Positions 39,893 through 48,636 of a DNA stretch of 64,000 bases are shown one piece after another. The position numbers and the translations under genes were made by a program. Every line of letters starts with the position of its first letter. Position 1 is the stretch's first letter. The notes below the pieces were generated by a model. The model searched no databases and was not told the origin of the DNA. It saw nothing but the letters and a program-made list of their open reading frames with translations. Location of the stretch: contig NZ_CP063117.1 of NCBI RefSeq assembly GCF_014931375.1, positions 434,001 through 498,000 on the forward strand, written 5' to 3'. This stretch comes from Haemophilus parainfluenzae. GTDB lineage: Bacteria; Pseudomonadota; Gammaproteobacteria; Enterobacterales; Pasteurellaceae.

Positions 39893-41809
39893 CTAATTCT
39901 TATTAGGAATCTTCACTGGTAATAACACAACTTTACTATTTGATTTATCTACACCAGCTATAATTGTTTTAACTGATTTACTATTCTGCTCCGCATTTTT
40001 TATTGCTAATTTAGTTGGATCATTATTAGGTAATTTATCCAAAACTGCATTTATCCATTCACTTGACAACTGATTGGTGTTTCCTACCCCCTTAGAACTC
40101 ACCTGAATTGCCCCATTAGCTTTTATTTGTTTACTATCAATAATGACTACTGAACCATCTTTGCCCACTAACACATGATCAAAACCATTATTTGAGCCAT
40201 ATTTTCCGCCTTGTAATGGTTCATAACCTGAACGTTTTGCTAAACCATGAATTAACGACTCTGTTTTTCCGCCTTTAATATCACCATTTTTGACAATGTC
40301 ATCGATTAAAGCTTGCTCAGCTTTACTAGTTGCTTTTATTTCACAACTTGCTCCACAAACTTTAGTGGCATTGATAAATCCTTTATCAGTTGATACAGCG
40401 ATATTATCAACTTCATTAATTACTCGATTCAAAACAGTGTGATTAACTACTCTATTTACTTGATTTTTAGTAAAATCAACCACACCGTTTTTCAGTGCTC
40501 CCATTGGCTTAACTAACGCCAATCCCGCACCACTTAGCACCACTCCTCCAGTTGAAACACCTTTCATTTTACCTTGGCGGTAACCTTGCATTTCACCCGC
40601 GAGTTTTGGATTTTCTTGAAGGGCAAGCGCATAAGCCTCATCCCAATCTTTCAACGAGACCACAACATTATTATAGGTTTTCTCTGGATTTGAGATTGCT
40701 TCCCATAAAGATACAACGGTATCATCTAAATTAACAACCGCATCCGCTGTGTCTTTAACACTATCAATTTGACCCTGAGCTTCTGCAAGCTCTAGACCTT
40801 CTTGATATTCTTTAGCTTTATCCTCATCTCCATTGAATAAAACCTTGGCATACATTTCAATGTTTTGCTTACGCTCATCACTAGGATGAACGTCATCAGC
40901 CATGCCATTATTCTCTACCGCATCTTTCGCTGTCTTAGCCGCAATAATCGCCCCATCAGAGCTATCTGATAAACTACCACCAGCAATACCTGCTGCTACC
41001 TGACTTAAAGACGATACCGTACGTTTTTCTTCTTCACTAAGCTTTTCAGGTGATTTATTGTAAAGTGTCGAGGCAAGGAAATGAGCCGCTGCCTCTCCAC
41101 CTGCTGCACCCGCCGCACCAGCAGCAACATTACGGTTGCCCGCATAAGCCTCTACCGCGCCCCAAAGTGCATGAGCAGTCAAATTGAGAGCGGTATTTAC
41201 ATTACCTTTTGCATCTGTGGTCGCTTTCTTAATTTGGTTATTCACCGCAGGTGATAATCCTGAAGCCACCACTTCCGCTGCCGGTCTGCCGGCTAAAGCT
41301 GTGCTGATAACATTTAATGCCGAATCAATGACAAGACGTTGACTTCCACCCGTTTCCCATTCTTTGGCTTCGCGACTCGCTGTCTCAAAATTATCTCGTG
41401 CTTGTTTGGCTAAAGCTTGGTTCGTTTCGTTGTTGTTTTCTGCCTTGGCTTTTTCTGCTTCTTCTAAGGCAATTGCGGCTGCATTACGCTTCGCCTTCGC
41501 TTCTTCGCCAAATTTATTAGCAAGCAAACTTCCAGCTTCCGCGACATTTGGTCCAAATTTCTCTGTCACCTCACGTTGGAAATCAAGTTCTTTTTGAACA
41601 TCATCTTTATTAAAACGATTCTCTAATTTACCACTTTGACTTTGTGCACTCTCTGTAGTGATATCTGTTTTTATCGCAGCAATTTTATCTTGTACCGTTT
41701 TGCCTGTACGTTTTAATTGCTCTGCTTCATCTTTAATTATGATATTTTGTGTATTAATACCACTTTTTGTTGTGCTAGATTGGCTATCGGAATCTTTACC
41801 ATACACCAA
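39893..41809 (-). CDS. Orphan CdiA module: pre-toxin domain plus PD-(D/E)XK-like nuclease toxin
   Basis: A displaced 3' piece of a cdiA gene. It opens with VYGKDSDSQSSTTKSGINTQN, homologous to an internal site in the full CdiA, then a pre-toxin region ending in VENN. After VENN comes a linker and a toxin whose end reads GFDHVLVGKDGS..IIDSKQ: D544, D558 and K560 form a D...DxK pattern like PD-(D/E)XK nucleases, with NTNQLSSEWI after it. There is no signal peptide or secretion domain; the start at 41809 is a TTG and the frame stays open only to about 41836 in the junction linker. Such orphans become active only by recombination into cdiA. Its partner immunity gene is directly downstream. Confidence 0.8.
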   Translation of the reverse strand: MVYGKDSDSQSSTTKSGINTQNIIIKDEAEQLKRTGKTVQDKIAAIKTDITTESAQSQSGKLENRFNKDDVQKELDFQREVTEKFGPNVAEAGSLLANKFGEEAKAKRNAAAIALEEAEKAKAENNNETNQALAKQARDNFETASREAKEWETGGSQRLVIDSALNVISTALAGRPAAEVVASGLSPAVNNQIKKATTDAKGNVNTALNLTAHALWGAVEAYAGNRNVAAGAAGAAGGEAAAHFLASTLYNKSPEKLSEEEKRTVSSLSQVAAGIAGGSLSDSSDGAIIAAKTAKDAVENNGMADDVHPSDERKQNIEMYAKVLFNGDEDKAKEYQEGLELAEAQGQIDSVKDTADAVVNLDDTVVSLWEAISNPEKTYNNVVVSLKDWDEAYALALQENPKLAGEMQGYRQGKMKGVSTGGVVLSGAGLALVKPMGALKNGVVDFTKNQVNRVVNHTVLNRVINEVDNIAVSTDKGFINATKVCGASCEIKATSKAEQALIDDIVKNGDIKGGKTESLIHGLAKRSGYEPLQGGKYGSNNGFDHVLVGKDGSVVIIDSKQIKANGAIQVSSKGVGNTNQLSSEWINAVLDKLPNNDPTKLAIKNAEQNSKSVKTIIAGVDKSNSKVVLLPVKIPNKN

Positions 41810-41831
41810 TGCAGGGTTTAGGTTTAATAGT
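41805..41831. repeat. Junction linker, copy A
   Basis: A 27-base linker (ACCAATGCAGGGTTTAGGTT...) lies between the purT tail and the cdiA module. It recurs at 45339, 48075 and 57311 with few changes, always the same length. Confidence 0.8.
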
Positions 41832-41966
41832 AATATTCACATTTTCGGCAAAAGAGAAATAAATGACCATCGCCGCTTAGGTATCTTACTCGCTCGTGAT
41901 ATTTCCATAGAAAAAGCATTGGAAAAAGTAGAGCGCGCTTACGCGAAGTTGGATGTGAAATTATAA
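41832..41966 (+). pseudogene. purT 3'-end fragment, copy A
   Basis: 135 bp corresponding exactly to 38706-38840 of purT, without gaps and with the TAA stop kept. It starts at AATATTC and encodes IHIFGKREINDHRRLGILL... [12 protein letters not shown]. It is the most diverged copy at the 5' half (GKREINDHR against GKGEVNGHR). It lacks the rest of purT and any start signal, so it is non-functional as an enzyme. Confidence 0.92.
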
Positions 41967-41996
41967 GATTTGCTCAACTTAAGTATCGTTGAAAAT

Positions 41997-42055
41997 AAAA
42001 AGTGCGGTCAATTTTGAGAGGTTTTAAAACTCTTTGAAAATTGACCGCACTTTTA
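41997..42055. terminator. Uptake-signal dyad of cassette A/B boundary
   Basis: AAGTGCGGTCAATTTT (from 42000) pairs with AAAATTGACCGCACTT (to 42052), a 16-bp perfect stem around GAGAGGTTTTAAAACTCTTTG. It ends the immunity gene at 42058 and carries two uptake signals. Confidence 0.88.
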
Positions 42056-42057
42056 AC

Positions 42058-42432
42058 TTAAAATTCTAAGCGCTGTGTTAAGCCTTCTTCGGGTTCTTGA
42101 CTTCGGAAAATCAGCCATAACCTCAACACATCAATCATAATTCCACGCGGTAAAGTGAGATAAAGTGATTCCTCTTCTTGGGCAAAAAGGAAATAAAAAT
42201 TCACTTGATCGTTCATCACCTCAACGCCCCAAGAATTAGAGGAGATATCCGCTTCTTGAGTCATCTCATCTGTTAAGATTGACAATGAATGATCTAAAAA
42301 AGAGAAATAATTTGGACCACCCATTGGATCATTCAAATAGCCGGTTAGTGGATTTAGTTGATGATTTTCTTCTAAATAGCAAGTTGGAATAATTTGACCT
42401 TTATGCTGAATATACGTAAAAACAAGTTTCAT
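42058..42432 (-). CDS. Putative immunity protein for an EndoU-type toxin
   Basis: A 124-residue acidic soluble protein (MKLVFTYIQHKGQIIP..., NSWGVEVMNDQVNFYFLFAQEEESLYLTLPRGIMIDVLRLWLIF). It begins 2 bp after a truncated EndoU toxin fragment and ends at the uptake-signal hairpin, the position expected for an immunity gene. It is not similar to the other immunity candidate nearby. No family name is claimed. Confidence 0.6.
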   Translation of the reverse strand: MKLVFTYIQHKGQIIPTCYLEENHQLNPLTGYLNDPMGGPNYFSFLDHSLSILTDEMTQEADISSNSWGVEVMNDQVNFYFLFAQEEESLYLTLPRGIMIDVLRLWLIFRSQEPEEGLTQRLEF

Positions 42433-42434
42433 CT

Positions 42435-42785
42435 TTACTCCTGCTCAGCACTTGGAAAAGCGGTGACGACAGGATAGGTATAACCTTCTATACGCACGCC
42501 TGAATTTGAAATGCCAACCCACATACCTTCAGCTTTACGAATAGGATCTAAATCATCTACTTGATTCATATAAGCAGAATTAATTTCTACTTTGATACGA
42601 TCTGCCGTCCACGTTTGAGGAAACATCAAGGTCTCCCCATTATTGTTAGTTTTAGCAATATATTGATTAGTTTCACTATCAAAGGCGGAAATCTGTGCTA
42701 AATATACGCCATTTGGATAAGTGTATAATATCCGATCAACACGGATATTACCTAAGGTGGAATGGCCACCGATCATGACTGTCAT
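42435..42785 (-). pseudogene. Truncated EndoU toxin fragment
   Basis: A 116-residue open frame starting MTVMIGGHSTLGN and ending in a VVTAFP motif. It matches the last part of the EndoU domain in the neighbouring module (GGHTTLGN, YANGVYEAKV, MFPRTWTQDRLKVELEHAF) but lacks everything ahead of the second catalytic histidine, so it should be inactive. Its ATG overlaps the stop of the upstream immunity gene (ATGA), so it can still be translated. It looks like an older toxin pushed downstream when a new toxin-immunity pair was inserted. Confidence 0.78.
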
Positions 42786-43189
42786 TTATAAGCATCCTCT
42801 GAGTCGATAATTTCTTGGTAATCTGGCTGCTTTAACTCTACAGGTCTTTGAATGAAACTATACCACCGTCTAGCCAAATACGTTAATTCCTCTCTATCTA
42901 CAATATAATACTTTTCCTCACTAGGATCATAATCTGCAGGTCTATCTTCAGGTAAATACAAGGAGAATCCCAAATATACCTTATCCTTATCTATTACTGC
43001 ATCCATCACATCCGTACTAACATAATCTTTATCTATAGATAAATCGGCTAATGTAATACTACTATCAAAATTTAAAGTATCTAAATATATACGTACATAT
43101 TCATCTCTCCAGGAGTGATTTTCATCATTTAAAAACACACAAGTTGATTTATAAAAACTTGAATCATCAAACTTAAATAATAATTTCAT
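42782..43189 (-). CDS. Putative immunity protein for the intact EndoU toxin
   Basis: A 135-residue acidic soluble protein (MKLLFKFDDSSFYKSTCVFLNDENHSW...) that starts 9 bp after the EndoU toxin stop. Its position gives it the role of cognate immunity protein. It is rich in aspartate and glutamate, which would suit binding a basic RNase. No family recognised. Confidence 0.65.
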   Translation of the reverse strand: MKLLFKFDDSSFYKSTCVFLNDENHSWRDEYVRIYLDTLNFDSSITLADLSIDKDYVSTDVMDAVIDKDKVYLGFSLYLPEDRPADYDPSEEKYYIVDREELTYLARRWYSFIQRPVELKQPDYQEIIDSEDAYK

Positions 43190-43198
43190 ATACTTTTC

Positions 43199-45322
43199 CT
43201 AATTATAACTAGGAGCCTTAGGATAAATAGTGTCGATTTTTCCATTTTCCTTAACATACCAACGAACTTCAACTCCTGATTTTGTCACTCCTTTCCACTC
43301 AGACTTAGTACTAGGAACTTTGCTAGCATTTTTAAATGCATGCTCCAATTCAACTTTTAATCTATCCTGAGTCCAAGTTCTTGGAAACATTGTTGATACA
43401 CTATCTTTTTCCTTACCAGATTTTTCTAAAAATGGCTTCGCATTTGGATCTTTTAAAGCCCTAGGATTTGGAATAGAAACTTTAGCCTCATAAACACCGT
43501 TTGCATATTCTTTAATTACTTTTTCCACTTTTACATTTCCGAGTGTGGTGTGTCCTCCTTTAAAGAAACTACCTTTTGGCTCACCATTAATAATATGTTT
43601 TTCTAACACTTTATCAGAAATTGGTAATTTAATATTTTTCGCCAACTCATTAGCTTCTCTATTTAAATTCTGTTCATTTAAATAAAAGTCTTTTTGGCGA
43701 TTAGAAATCCTTTCATTTAATCCTTTATTTCGATTTACTCCTAGATTTGTATTATCCCTTGAATAATCCACATCTGGTGAACGAACCCACTTACCCCCAA
43801 TCCATTTCATAGTTTTTCCAGCCACAGAGACCGTTGCAGCACCGGTTGTTAAACCAAAGAAGACCTCTCCCACATCTTGAGGATTTCCATCTGTCATCTC
43901 ACGTAGCGCTTTCTCAACAGAATGCGCAGGGATATCTTGCTCAATCCATTCTTTTGGTAGACGAACAAGTTTCTCACCTATGCGCAAGGTATCATCTAAT
44001 ACCTCACCGAAAGATGTATTATCAATATAATCTTTCGCTGATTTTAAACTTTCCTTCGTTTTTTGTGGCCCTGAATTTGTTAAGCCATACCAAATTGAAC
44101 GAAAATAGGCATCATCTGGATAATAATTTCTTGCTAGGGACTCAAAATCCTTACCTTCTGATACATGAGCCAAATAAGCATTAAGTTGTTCTTTAAAATG
44201 CTTATTCGCTTCCTGTGAATAGGCTAGATAACAATCTGAATTACCTGCACATTGTTGCTCTGCGCTGCGTTTTGCTGCGAGAAGCTCCCGCTCAAGGGAT
44301 TGACGATATTCATCCAGTTCTTGATTCCGTTTTTTACTAAGCTCATTAGTTTCCTCGACCACTCTCATTTCGCAATCAGAATCACCTTTACAAGCTTTAT
44401 ATTTTCTTTCTGCTTCAACTAAATCAGATGGTTTTAAATAATTATTCTCCACCGCATCTTTCGCTGTCTTAGCTGCAATAATCGCCCCATCAGAGCTATC
44501 TGATAAACTACCACCAGCAATACCCGCTGCCACTTGGCTTAAAGACGATACAGTACGTTTTTCTTCTTCGCTAAGCTTTTCAGGTGATTTATCATAAAGT
44601 GTCGAGGAAAGAAAATGAGCTGCCGCCTCTCCACCTGCTGCACCTGCCGCACCCGCAGCAACATTACGATTGCCCGCATAAGCCTCTACCGCGCCCCAAA
44701 GTGCATGAGCAGTCAAATTGAGAGCCGTATTCACATTGCCTTTTGCATCTGTTGTCGCTTTCTTAATTTGATTATTCACCGCAGGTGATAATCCTGAAGC
44801 CACCACTTCCGCTGCCGGTCTGCCGGCTAAAGCTGTGCTGATAACATTTAATGCCGAATCAATGACAAGACGTTGACTTCCACCCGTTTCCCATTCTTTG
44901 GCTTCGCGACTCGCTGTCTCAAAATTATCTCGTGCTTGTTTGGCTAAAGCTTGGTTCGTTTCGTTGTTGTTTTCTGCCTTGGCTTTTTCTGCTTCTTCTA
45001 AGGCAATTGCGGCTGCATTACGCTTCGCCTTCGCTTCTTCGCCAAATTTATTAGCAAGCAAACTTCCAGCTTCCACGACATTTGGTCCAAATTTCTCTGT
45101 CACCTCACGTTGGAAATCAAGTTCTTTTTGAACATCATCTTTATTAAAACGATTCTCTAATTTACCACTTTGGCTTTGTGCACTCTCTGTAGTGATATCT
45201 GTTTTTATCGCAGCAATTTCTTCTTGTACCGTTTTGCCTGTACGTTTTAATTGCTCTGCTTCATCTTTAATAATGATATTTTGTGTATTAATACCACTTT
45301 TTGTTGTGCTAGATTGGCTATC
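43199..45322 (-). CDS. Orphan CdiA module: pre-toxin domain plus EndoU RNase toxin
   Basis: A cdiA 3' module with the same pre-toxin region as the module at 39893 (nearly identical up to AKTAKDAVENN). The C-terminal domain is a bacterial EndoU RNase: KHIINGEPKGSFFKGGHTTLGN with two catalytic-type histidines 15 residues apart, TMFPRTWTQDRLKVELEHAF, and the final IDTIYP motif. EndoU toxins of CDI systems cut tRNA or other RNA. The frame is open from 45322, but a TAA at 45325-45323 cuts it off from the linker, so the first ATG is at 45103 (634 residues). Without a secretion domain it is a silent cassette. Confidence 0.82.
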   Translation of the reverse strand, partial: DSQSSTTKSGINTQNIIIKDEAEQLKRTGKTVQEEIAAIKTDITTESAQSQSGKLENRFNKDDVQKELDFQREVTEKFGPNVVEAGSLLANKFGEEAKAKRNAAAIALEEAEKAKAENNNETNQALAKQARDNFETASREAKEWETGGSQRLVIDSALNVISTALAGRPAAEVVASGLSPAVNNQIKKATTDAKGNVNTALNLTAHALWGAVEAYAGNRNVAAGAAGAAGGEAAAHFLSSTLYDKSPEKLSEEEKRTVSSLSQVAAGIAGGSLSDSSDGAIIAAKTAKDAVENNYLKPSDLVEAERKYKACKGDSDCEMRVVEETNELSKKRNQELDEYRQSLERELLAAKRSAEQQCAGNSDCYLAYSQEANKHFKEQLNAYLAHVSEGKDFESLARNYYPDDAYFRSIWYGLTNSGPQKTKESLKSAKDYIDNTSFGEVLDDTLRIGEKLVRLPKEWIEQDIPAHSVEKALREMTDGNPQDVGEVFFGLTTGAATVSVAGKTMKWIGGKWVRSPDVDYSRDNTNLGVNRNKGLNERISNRQKDFYLNEQNLNREANELAKNIKLPISDKVLEKHIINGEPKGSFFKGGHTTLGNVKVEKVIKEYANGVYEAKVSIPNPRALKDPNAKPFLEKSGKEKDSVSTMFPRTWTQDRLKVELEHAFKNASKVPSTKSEWKGVTKSGVEVRWYVKENGKIDTIYPKAPSYN

Positions 45323-45338
45323 TTAATCTTTACTATAC

Positions 45339-45365
45339 ACCAATGCAGGGTTTAGGTTTAATAGT
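45339..45365. repeat. Junction linker, copy B
   Basis: Same 27-base linker as at 41805, between the cdiA module start and the purT tail. Confidence 0.8.
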
Positions 45366-45500
45366 AATATTCGCATTTTCGGTAAGGGCGAAGTCAATGG
45401 CCATCGCCGTTTAGGTGTCTTACTCGCTCGTGATATTTCTGTGGAAAAAGCATTAGAAAAAGTAGAGCGCGCTTACGCGAAGTTGGATTTGAAATTATAA
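45366..45500 (+). pseudogene. purT 3'-end fragment, copy B
   Basis: 135 bp, gapless with 38706-38840, ending in TAA. Encodes [43 protein letters not shown], with one change near the end (GATTTG for GATGTG). No start signal. Confidence 0.92.
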
Positions 45501-45535
45501 ATAAAGTTTACTTAGCATAAGTATCGTTGAAAATA

Positions 45536-45593
45536 CAAAAGTGCGGTCAATTTTGAGAGATTTTAAAACGCTTTGAAAATTGACCGCACTTTA
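45536..45593. terminator. Uptake-signal dyad of cassette B/C boundary
   Basis: AAGTGCGGTCAATTTT (45539) pairs with AAAATTGACCGCACTT (to 45591); same 16-bp stem and similar loop as at 42000. Confidence 0.88.
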
Positions 45594-45867
45594 TACTTCA
45601 GTATTTTAAATTATAGTTTATTTAAATACCAAACAGCCTACAAGCTACTAAAGGAGCTAACAGCAAAAATTAAACACTGACTCTCAGTTTTTAGATATAA
45701 GAATTGATAATCACTATTAATAGTGATTATCTAGAAAAATCATATAAGTTAAATGACAATACACCAATAACACACTTCATAGATACACTTCCAAACCTCA
45801 CAATAAATTTGAACAATATAAATACGAACAGAGAATAACCTATAAATAAATCATTCTTGATATATTT
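45594..45867. other. AT-rich gap with a 26-bp perfect palindrome
   Basis: No gene is seen in this stretch. At 45706-45731 lies GATAATCACTATTAATAGTGATTATC, a perfect palindrome. It has no T-run on either side, so it is more like an operator or recombination site than a terminator. The rest is very AT-rich, short of open frames, and may be decayed immunity-gene DNA. Confidence 0.6.
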
Positions 45868-46113
45868 CTAATGTTTTTTATCTTTGGTTCTCTTATGAAA
45901 TTTTATTGCAAAATCAAGAAAACTAAGAGGTAAATACATAGCCAGTGTCGGACTCAATGCCTCTTTAAATGCATCTGAATTCCAATATACTTCATTAAAT
46001 TTAAAATATATAAATAGAGAAAAAATTATATCTCTAGATATAAATAATAAATATAAAAAAGAAAATAACACTAGATTGCTAAACCATGAATTTTTCCTAA
46101 GCTTATTTAGCAT
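45868..46113 (-). CDS. Small membrane immunity protein (putative)
   Basis: An 81-residue protein with two hydrophobic segments (SNLVLFSFLYLLFISRDIIFSLFIYF and a weaker TLAMYLPLSFLDFAI). Its start overlaps the end of the upstream toxin gene by 11 bp. Small polytopic immunity proteins are known partners of pore-forming or ionophore CdiA toxins such as that of E. coli EC93; the upstream toxin tail is hydrophobic too. Family not recognised. Confidence 0.62.
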   Translation of the reverse strand: MLNKLRKNSWFSNLVLFSFLYLLFISRDIIFSLFIYFKFNEVYWNSDAFKEALSPTLAMYLPLSFLDFAIKFHKRTKDKKH

Positions 46114-48121
46114 ATTTTTCCTCGAGAAATCTGTAGTATTGTTTCAGTTTTTCTGCATCACCTAAATATTCACTTGTAATAGCTGAACCAGTGGGAACAA
46201 CCATTTTATTTATCGAAGGCGATATATTTACTTTCGACAATCCATTAGATACTGCAGCTGAACCTAAGGTTCCAGTAACAGCACTGATTGCATTCCAACC
46301 ATAATCCTCTGGTTTTGTTGTGGCCATAACATTAAGCCCTATATTAATTGCGGTTTGTTGGCCTAGAGATTTGTTTCTATTGAACAATGTAGATAATTCT
46401 GCTTTTAATAAGTCATCCCCACTAAATTCTTTCTTTGATGACAGTTGATATCCTGTATTTATAACTCCAGAAACAACTAATTCAGAAAGTAAAGGATATT
46501 TCTCTGCAACCATGCCTACTCTAGGCAATACTTTTGAGGTGCCTTGAACAATTAATCCTTCAGCTGAAGATATTGCTTGCGCTCCCCTCAGGGCAAAAGG
46601 AGCAATGAAAGCTTCAGGGTATACCGATTCGAGAGGAATTTCTCGGTTAAAGTATTTATAACCACCTGTGAGATCAGTAAGATCAACCAAATTCTTGTAC
46701 TTTGAAAGCCCTTCTCCAAACTCATACGCATTGCTTTTTTCCATTCTAACTGCTAATGTTGATTCATCCACTGCATCAATAAATTCTTTCCGTAAATTCT
46801 CATCAGATTTTAATTTTTTTAAAACTTTAGGATTCTTAGCCATGTCATTTAAATTATTAAGTGACTCATCACCTAAAAGTGCAACACTTGGTTCTTTTTT
46901 ACTATCGGAATAACCTTGCTCTATACGCTGCCTTAACCATAATTCATTGCGCCCATCAAACATCGGTTTATAAAATTCTTGTACAGCATAGTCAACACCA
47001 TCTCTAGCTTCTTCAGACATTGTTTGACATTTAGAAGAACTTCCGCCTAATTTACAAGCTGCCACTAAATCAGCATGTTTTTCAGAGTCAAGTTTTGCAT
47101 ATTTTTTATTAATATCCATTTGACACTGTTTATTTCCTTGGCAATTTTGAAGGTCTTTGCGATAATTATCCCAATCATCCTTAGAAAGATAATTATTCTC
47201 CACTGCATTCTTAGCCGTAGTTAGTCCTACGCCAATTCCTTGACTACTATTTGCTGCCGCTCCCCCCACTAAAGCACCGGCTGCTTGACTAACAGAAGAT
47301 ACGACTTCTTTTTCTTCTCGATTAAGTTGGTTCGGCTTTTTACCATAAAGCTCTTTTGCAATTACATCAGCCATCACCTCACTCGCTAAAGCACCACCAG
47401 CTCCCGCAGCTGCATTTTGATTTGCGGAGTAAGCTTCCACGGCACCCCAAACTGCATGGGCAACCTTATTAGCCATAGGGCTACCCTCAGTGGCTAGCTT
47501 AATTTGATGATTTATTTCTGGCGAAATTGCGGAGGTAGCAATACCCGCTGCTGGCAAACCACCCAATGCTGCAGAAATAGCATTCATGGCACCATCAATT
47601 TTTCGCTTATATTCTCCTCCAGTTTGCCACTTGTCCGCTTCATTATTAGCCGTTATCAGATTTTGATTTGCGGTATTTAATGCAGCTTCATTTTCTTTGC
47701 TTGGGTTAGCTTTATACGCACGGTCAGCAACTTCTTGAGCAGCTTGTGCTTCACGTTGTTTAGCAACAGCTTCTTCACCTAATTTATTTGCAATTGCATT
47801 CCCAGCTGCACTCGCTGTTTGAACAAACCCTTTTGTTGCCTCGACTTGTACATTAAGCTCTTTTTGTAAGGTATTCTTATCAAAACGATTTTCTAATTTA
47901 CCACTTTGACTTTCAGCATTATCAGTATTGATATCGGTTTTAATTGCTGCAAGGGTCTCGGTGATGGATTTCCCTGTACGTGCTTGTTGTGCGTTTTCAT
48001 TGCGGATTTCAATATTTTGAGTATTGATACCGCTTTTTATTGTGCTAGATTGGCTATCGGAACCTTTACTATACACCAATGCTGGCTTTAGGTTTAATAG
48101 TAATATTCGTATTTTCTGCAA
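46103..48121 (-). CDS. Orphan CdiA module: VENN pre-toxin plus hydrophobic toxin
   Basis: A 672-residue frame beginning near the junction: VYSKGSDSQSSTIKSGINTQN, then the second type of pre-toxin region (GGEYKRKIDGAMNAISAALGGLPAAG... TAKNAVENN). After VENN comes a charged linker with four cysteines (CQGNKQCQMD..., CKLGGSSSKCQ) and a toxin tail with glycine/alanine hydrophobic stretches (ELVVSGVINTGYQL, NAISAVTGTLGSAAVSNGL). With a membrane immunity partner this suggests a membrane-acting toxin. The annotated start (TTG at 48121) lies in the antisense purT tail; there is no secretion signal. Confidence 0.78.
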   Translation of the reverse strand: MQKIRILLLNLKPALVYSKGSDSQSSTIKSGINTQNIEIRNENAQQARTGKSITETLAAIKTDINTDNAESQSGKLENRFDKNTLQKELNVQVEATKGFVQTASAAGNAIANKLGEEAVAKQREAQAAQEVADRAYKANPSKENEAALNTANQNLITANNEADKWQTGGEYKRKIDGAMNAISAALGGLPAAGIATSAISPEINHQIKLATEGSPMANKVAHAVWGAVEAYSANQNAAAGAGGALASEVMADVIAKELYGKKPNQLNREEKEVVSSVSQAAGALVGGAAANSSQGIGVGLTTAKNAVENNYLSKDDWDNYRKDLQNCQGNKQCQMDINKKYAKLDSEKHADLVAACKLGGSSSKCQTMSEEARDGVDYAVQEFYKPMFDGRNELWLRQRIEQGYSDSKKEPSVALLGDESLNNLNDMAKNPKVLKKLKSDENLRKEFIDAVDESTLAVRMEKSNAYEFGEGLSKYKNLVDLTDLTGGYKYFNREIPLESVYPEAFIAPFALRGAQAISSAEGLIVQGTSKVLPRVGMVAEKYPLLSELVVSGVINTGYQLSSKKEFSGDDLLKAELSTLFNRNKSLGQQTAINIGLNVMATTKPEDYGWNAISAVTGTLGSAAVSNGLSKVNISPSINKMVVPTGSAITSEYLGDAEKLKQYYRFLEEKYAK
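48075..48101. repeat. Junction linker, copy C
   Basis: Same 27-base linker with two or three changes (GCTGGCTTTAGG). Confidence 0.8.
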
Positions 48122-48236
48122 AGGCGAAGTGAATGGCCATCGCCGTTTAGGTGTGTTACTTGCCCGTGATATTTCCGTAGAAAAAGCATTGAAAAAAGTA
48201 GAACGTGCTTACGCTAAATTGAATGTGAAATTATAA
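48102..48236 (+). pseudogene. purT 3'-end fragment, copy C
   Basis: 135 bp, gapless with 38706-38840. Encodes [43 protein letters not shown]. Substitutions such as GGC to TGC near the start differ from the other copies. Stop codon retained. Confidence 0.92.
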
Positions 48237-48268
48237 GGTTTACCTAATATAAGCATCGTTGAAAATAC

Positions 48269-48326
48269 AAAAGTGCGGTCAATTTTTGAGAAGCTTTAAA
48301 ACTCTTTGAAAATTGACCGCACTTTA
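48269..48326. terminator. Uptake-signal dyad of cassette C/D boundary
   Basis: AAGTGCGGTCAATTTT (48271) pairs with AAAATTGACCGCACTT (to 48324); loop GAGAAGCTTTAAAACTC. Confidence 0.88.
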
Positions 48327-48447
48327 TATCTAGATATTTTAAATTATATACCTTTTCAGATAGCTAAAAATTTAAAAGCCACTAAAAACCTAACGTTAGA
48401 AAACTTAATCTTTTGGATATATTACTGAAATACATATCCATTAAAAT

Positions 48448-48636
48448 TCAATGATCTATTTTTTCCCTACCTAAGATTCCTAATATAACAATAAAAAGTA
48501 TATATAAATAAAATTTTTTTATAAAAGAGAAGAAATCCTGTACTCCTCCATATTCTATATATTCAAATAAATAAAAAATCGATGTAGCTAAAAAAGAAAC
48601 TATAGCTACTTTTATTAGTGTAATAATAAATTTCAT
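48448..48636 (-). CDS. Very small membrane immunity protein (putative)
   Basis: A 62-residue protein with two hydrophobic helices (IITLIKVAIVSFLATSIFYLF and FYLYILFIVILGIL). It overlaps the upstream toxin remnant by one base (TAATG) with GGAG just before. By position and type it is the immunity partner of that remnant. Confidence 0.6.
   Translation of the reverse strand: MKFIITLIKVAIVSFLATSIFYLFEYIEYGGVQDFFSFIKKFYLYILFIVILGILGREKIDH

Noticed and set aside
41364..41597. Conserved plus-strand frame inside the pre-toxin region (repeated at 44898-45131)
   Set aside because: It is identical only because the coding minus strand is duplicated; it is a shadow of the pre-toxin domain.
41658..41966. 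Plus-strand frames that end in the purT tail (also 48024-48236 and 57263-57472)
   Set aside because: They run antisense through the cdiA module and then into the purT fragment in frame by chance of the junction. No ribosome site or enzyme domain; treated as purT fragments only.
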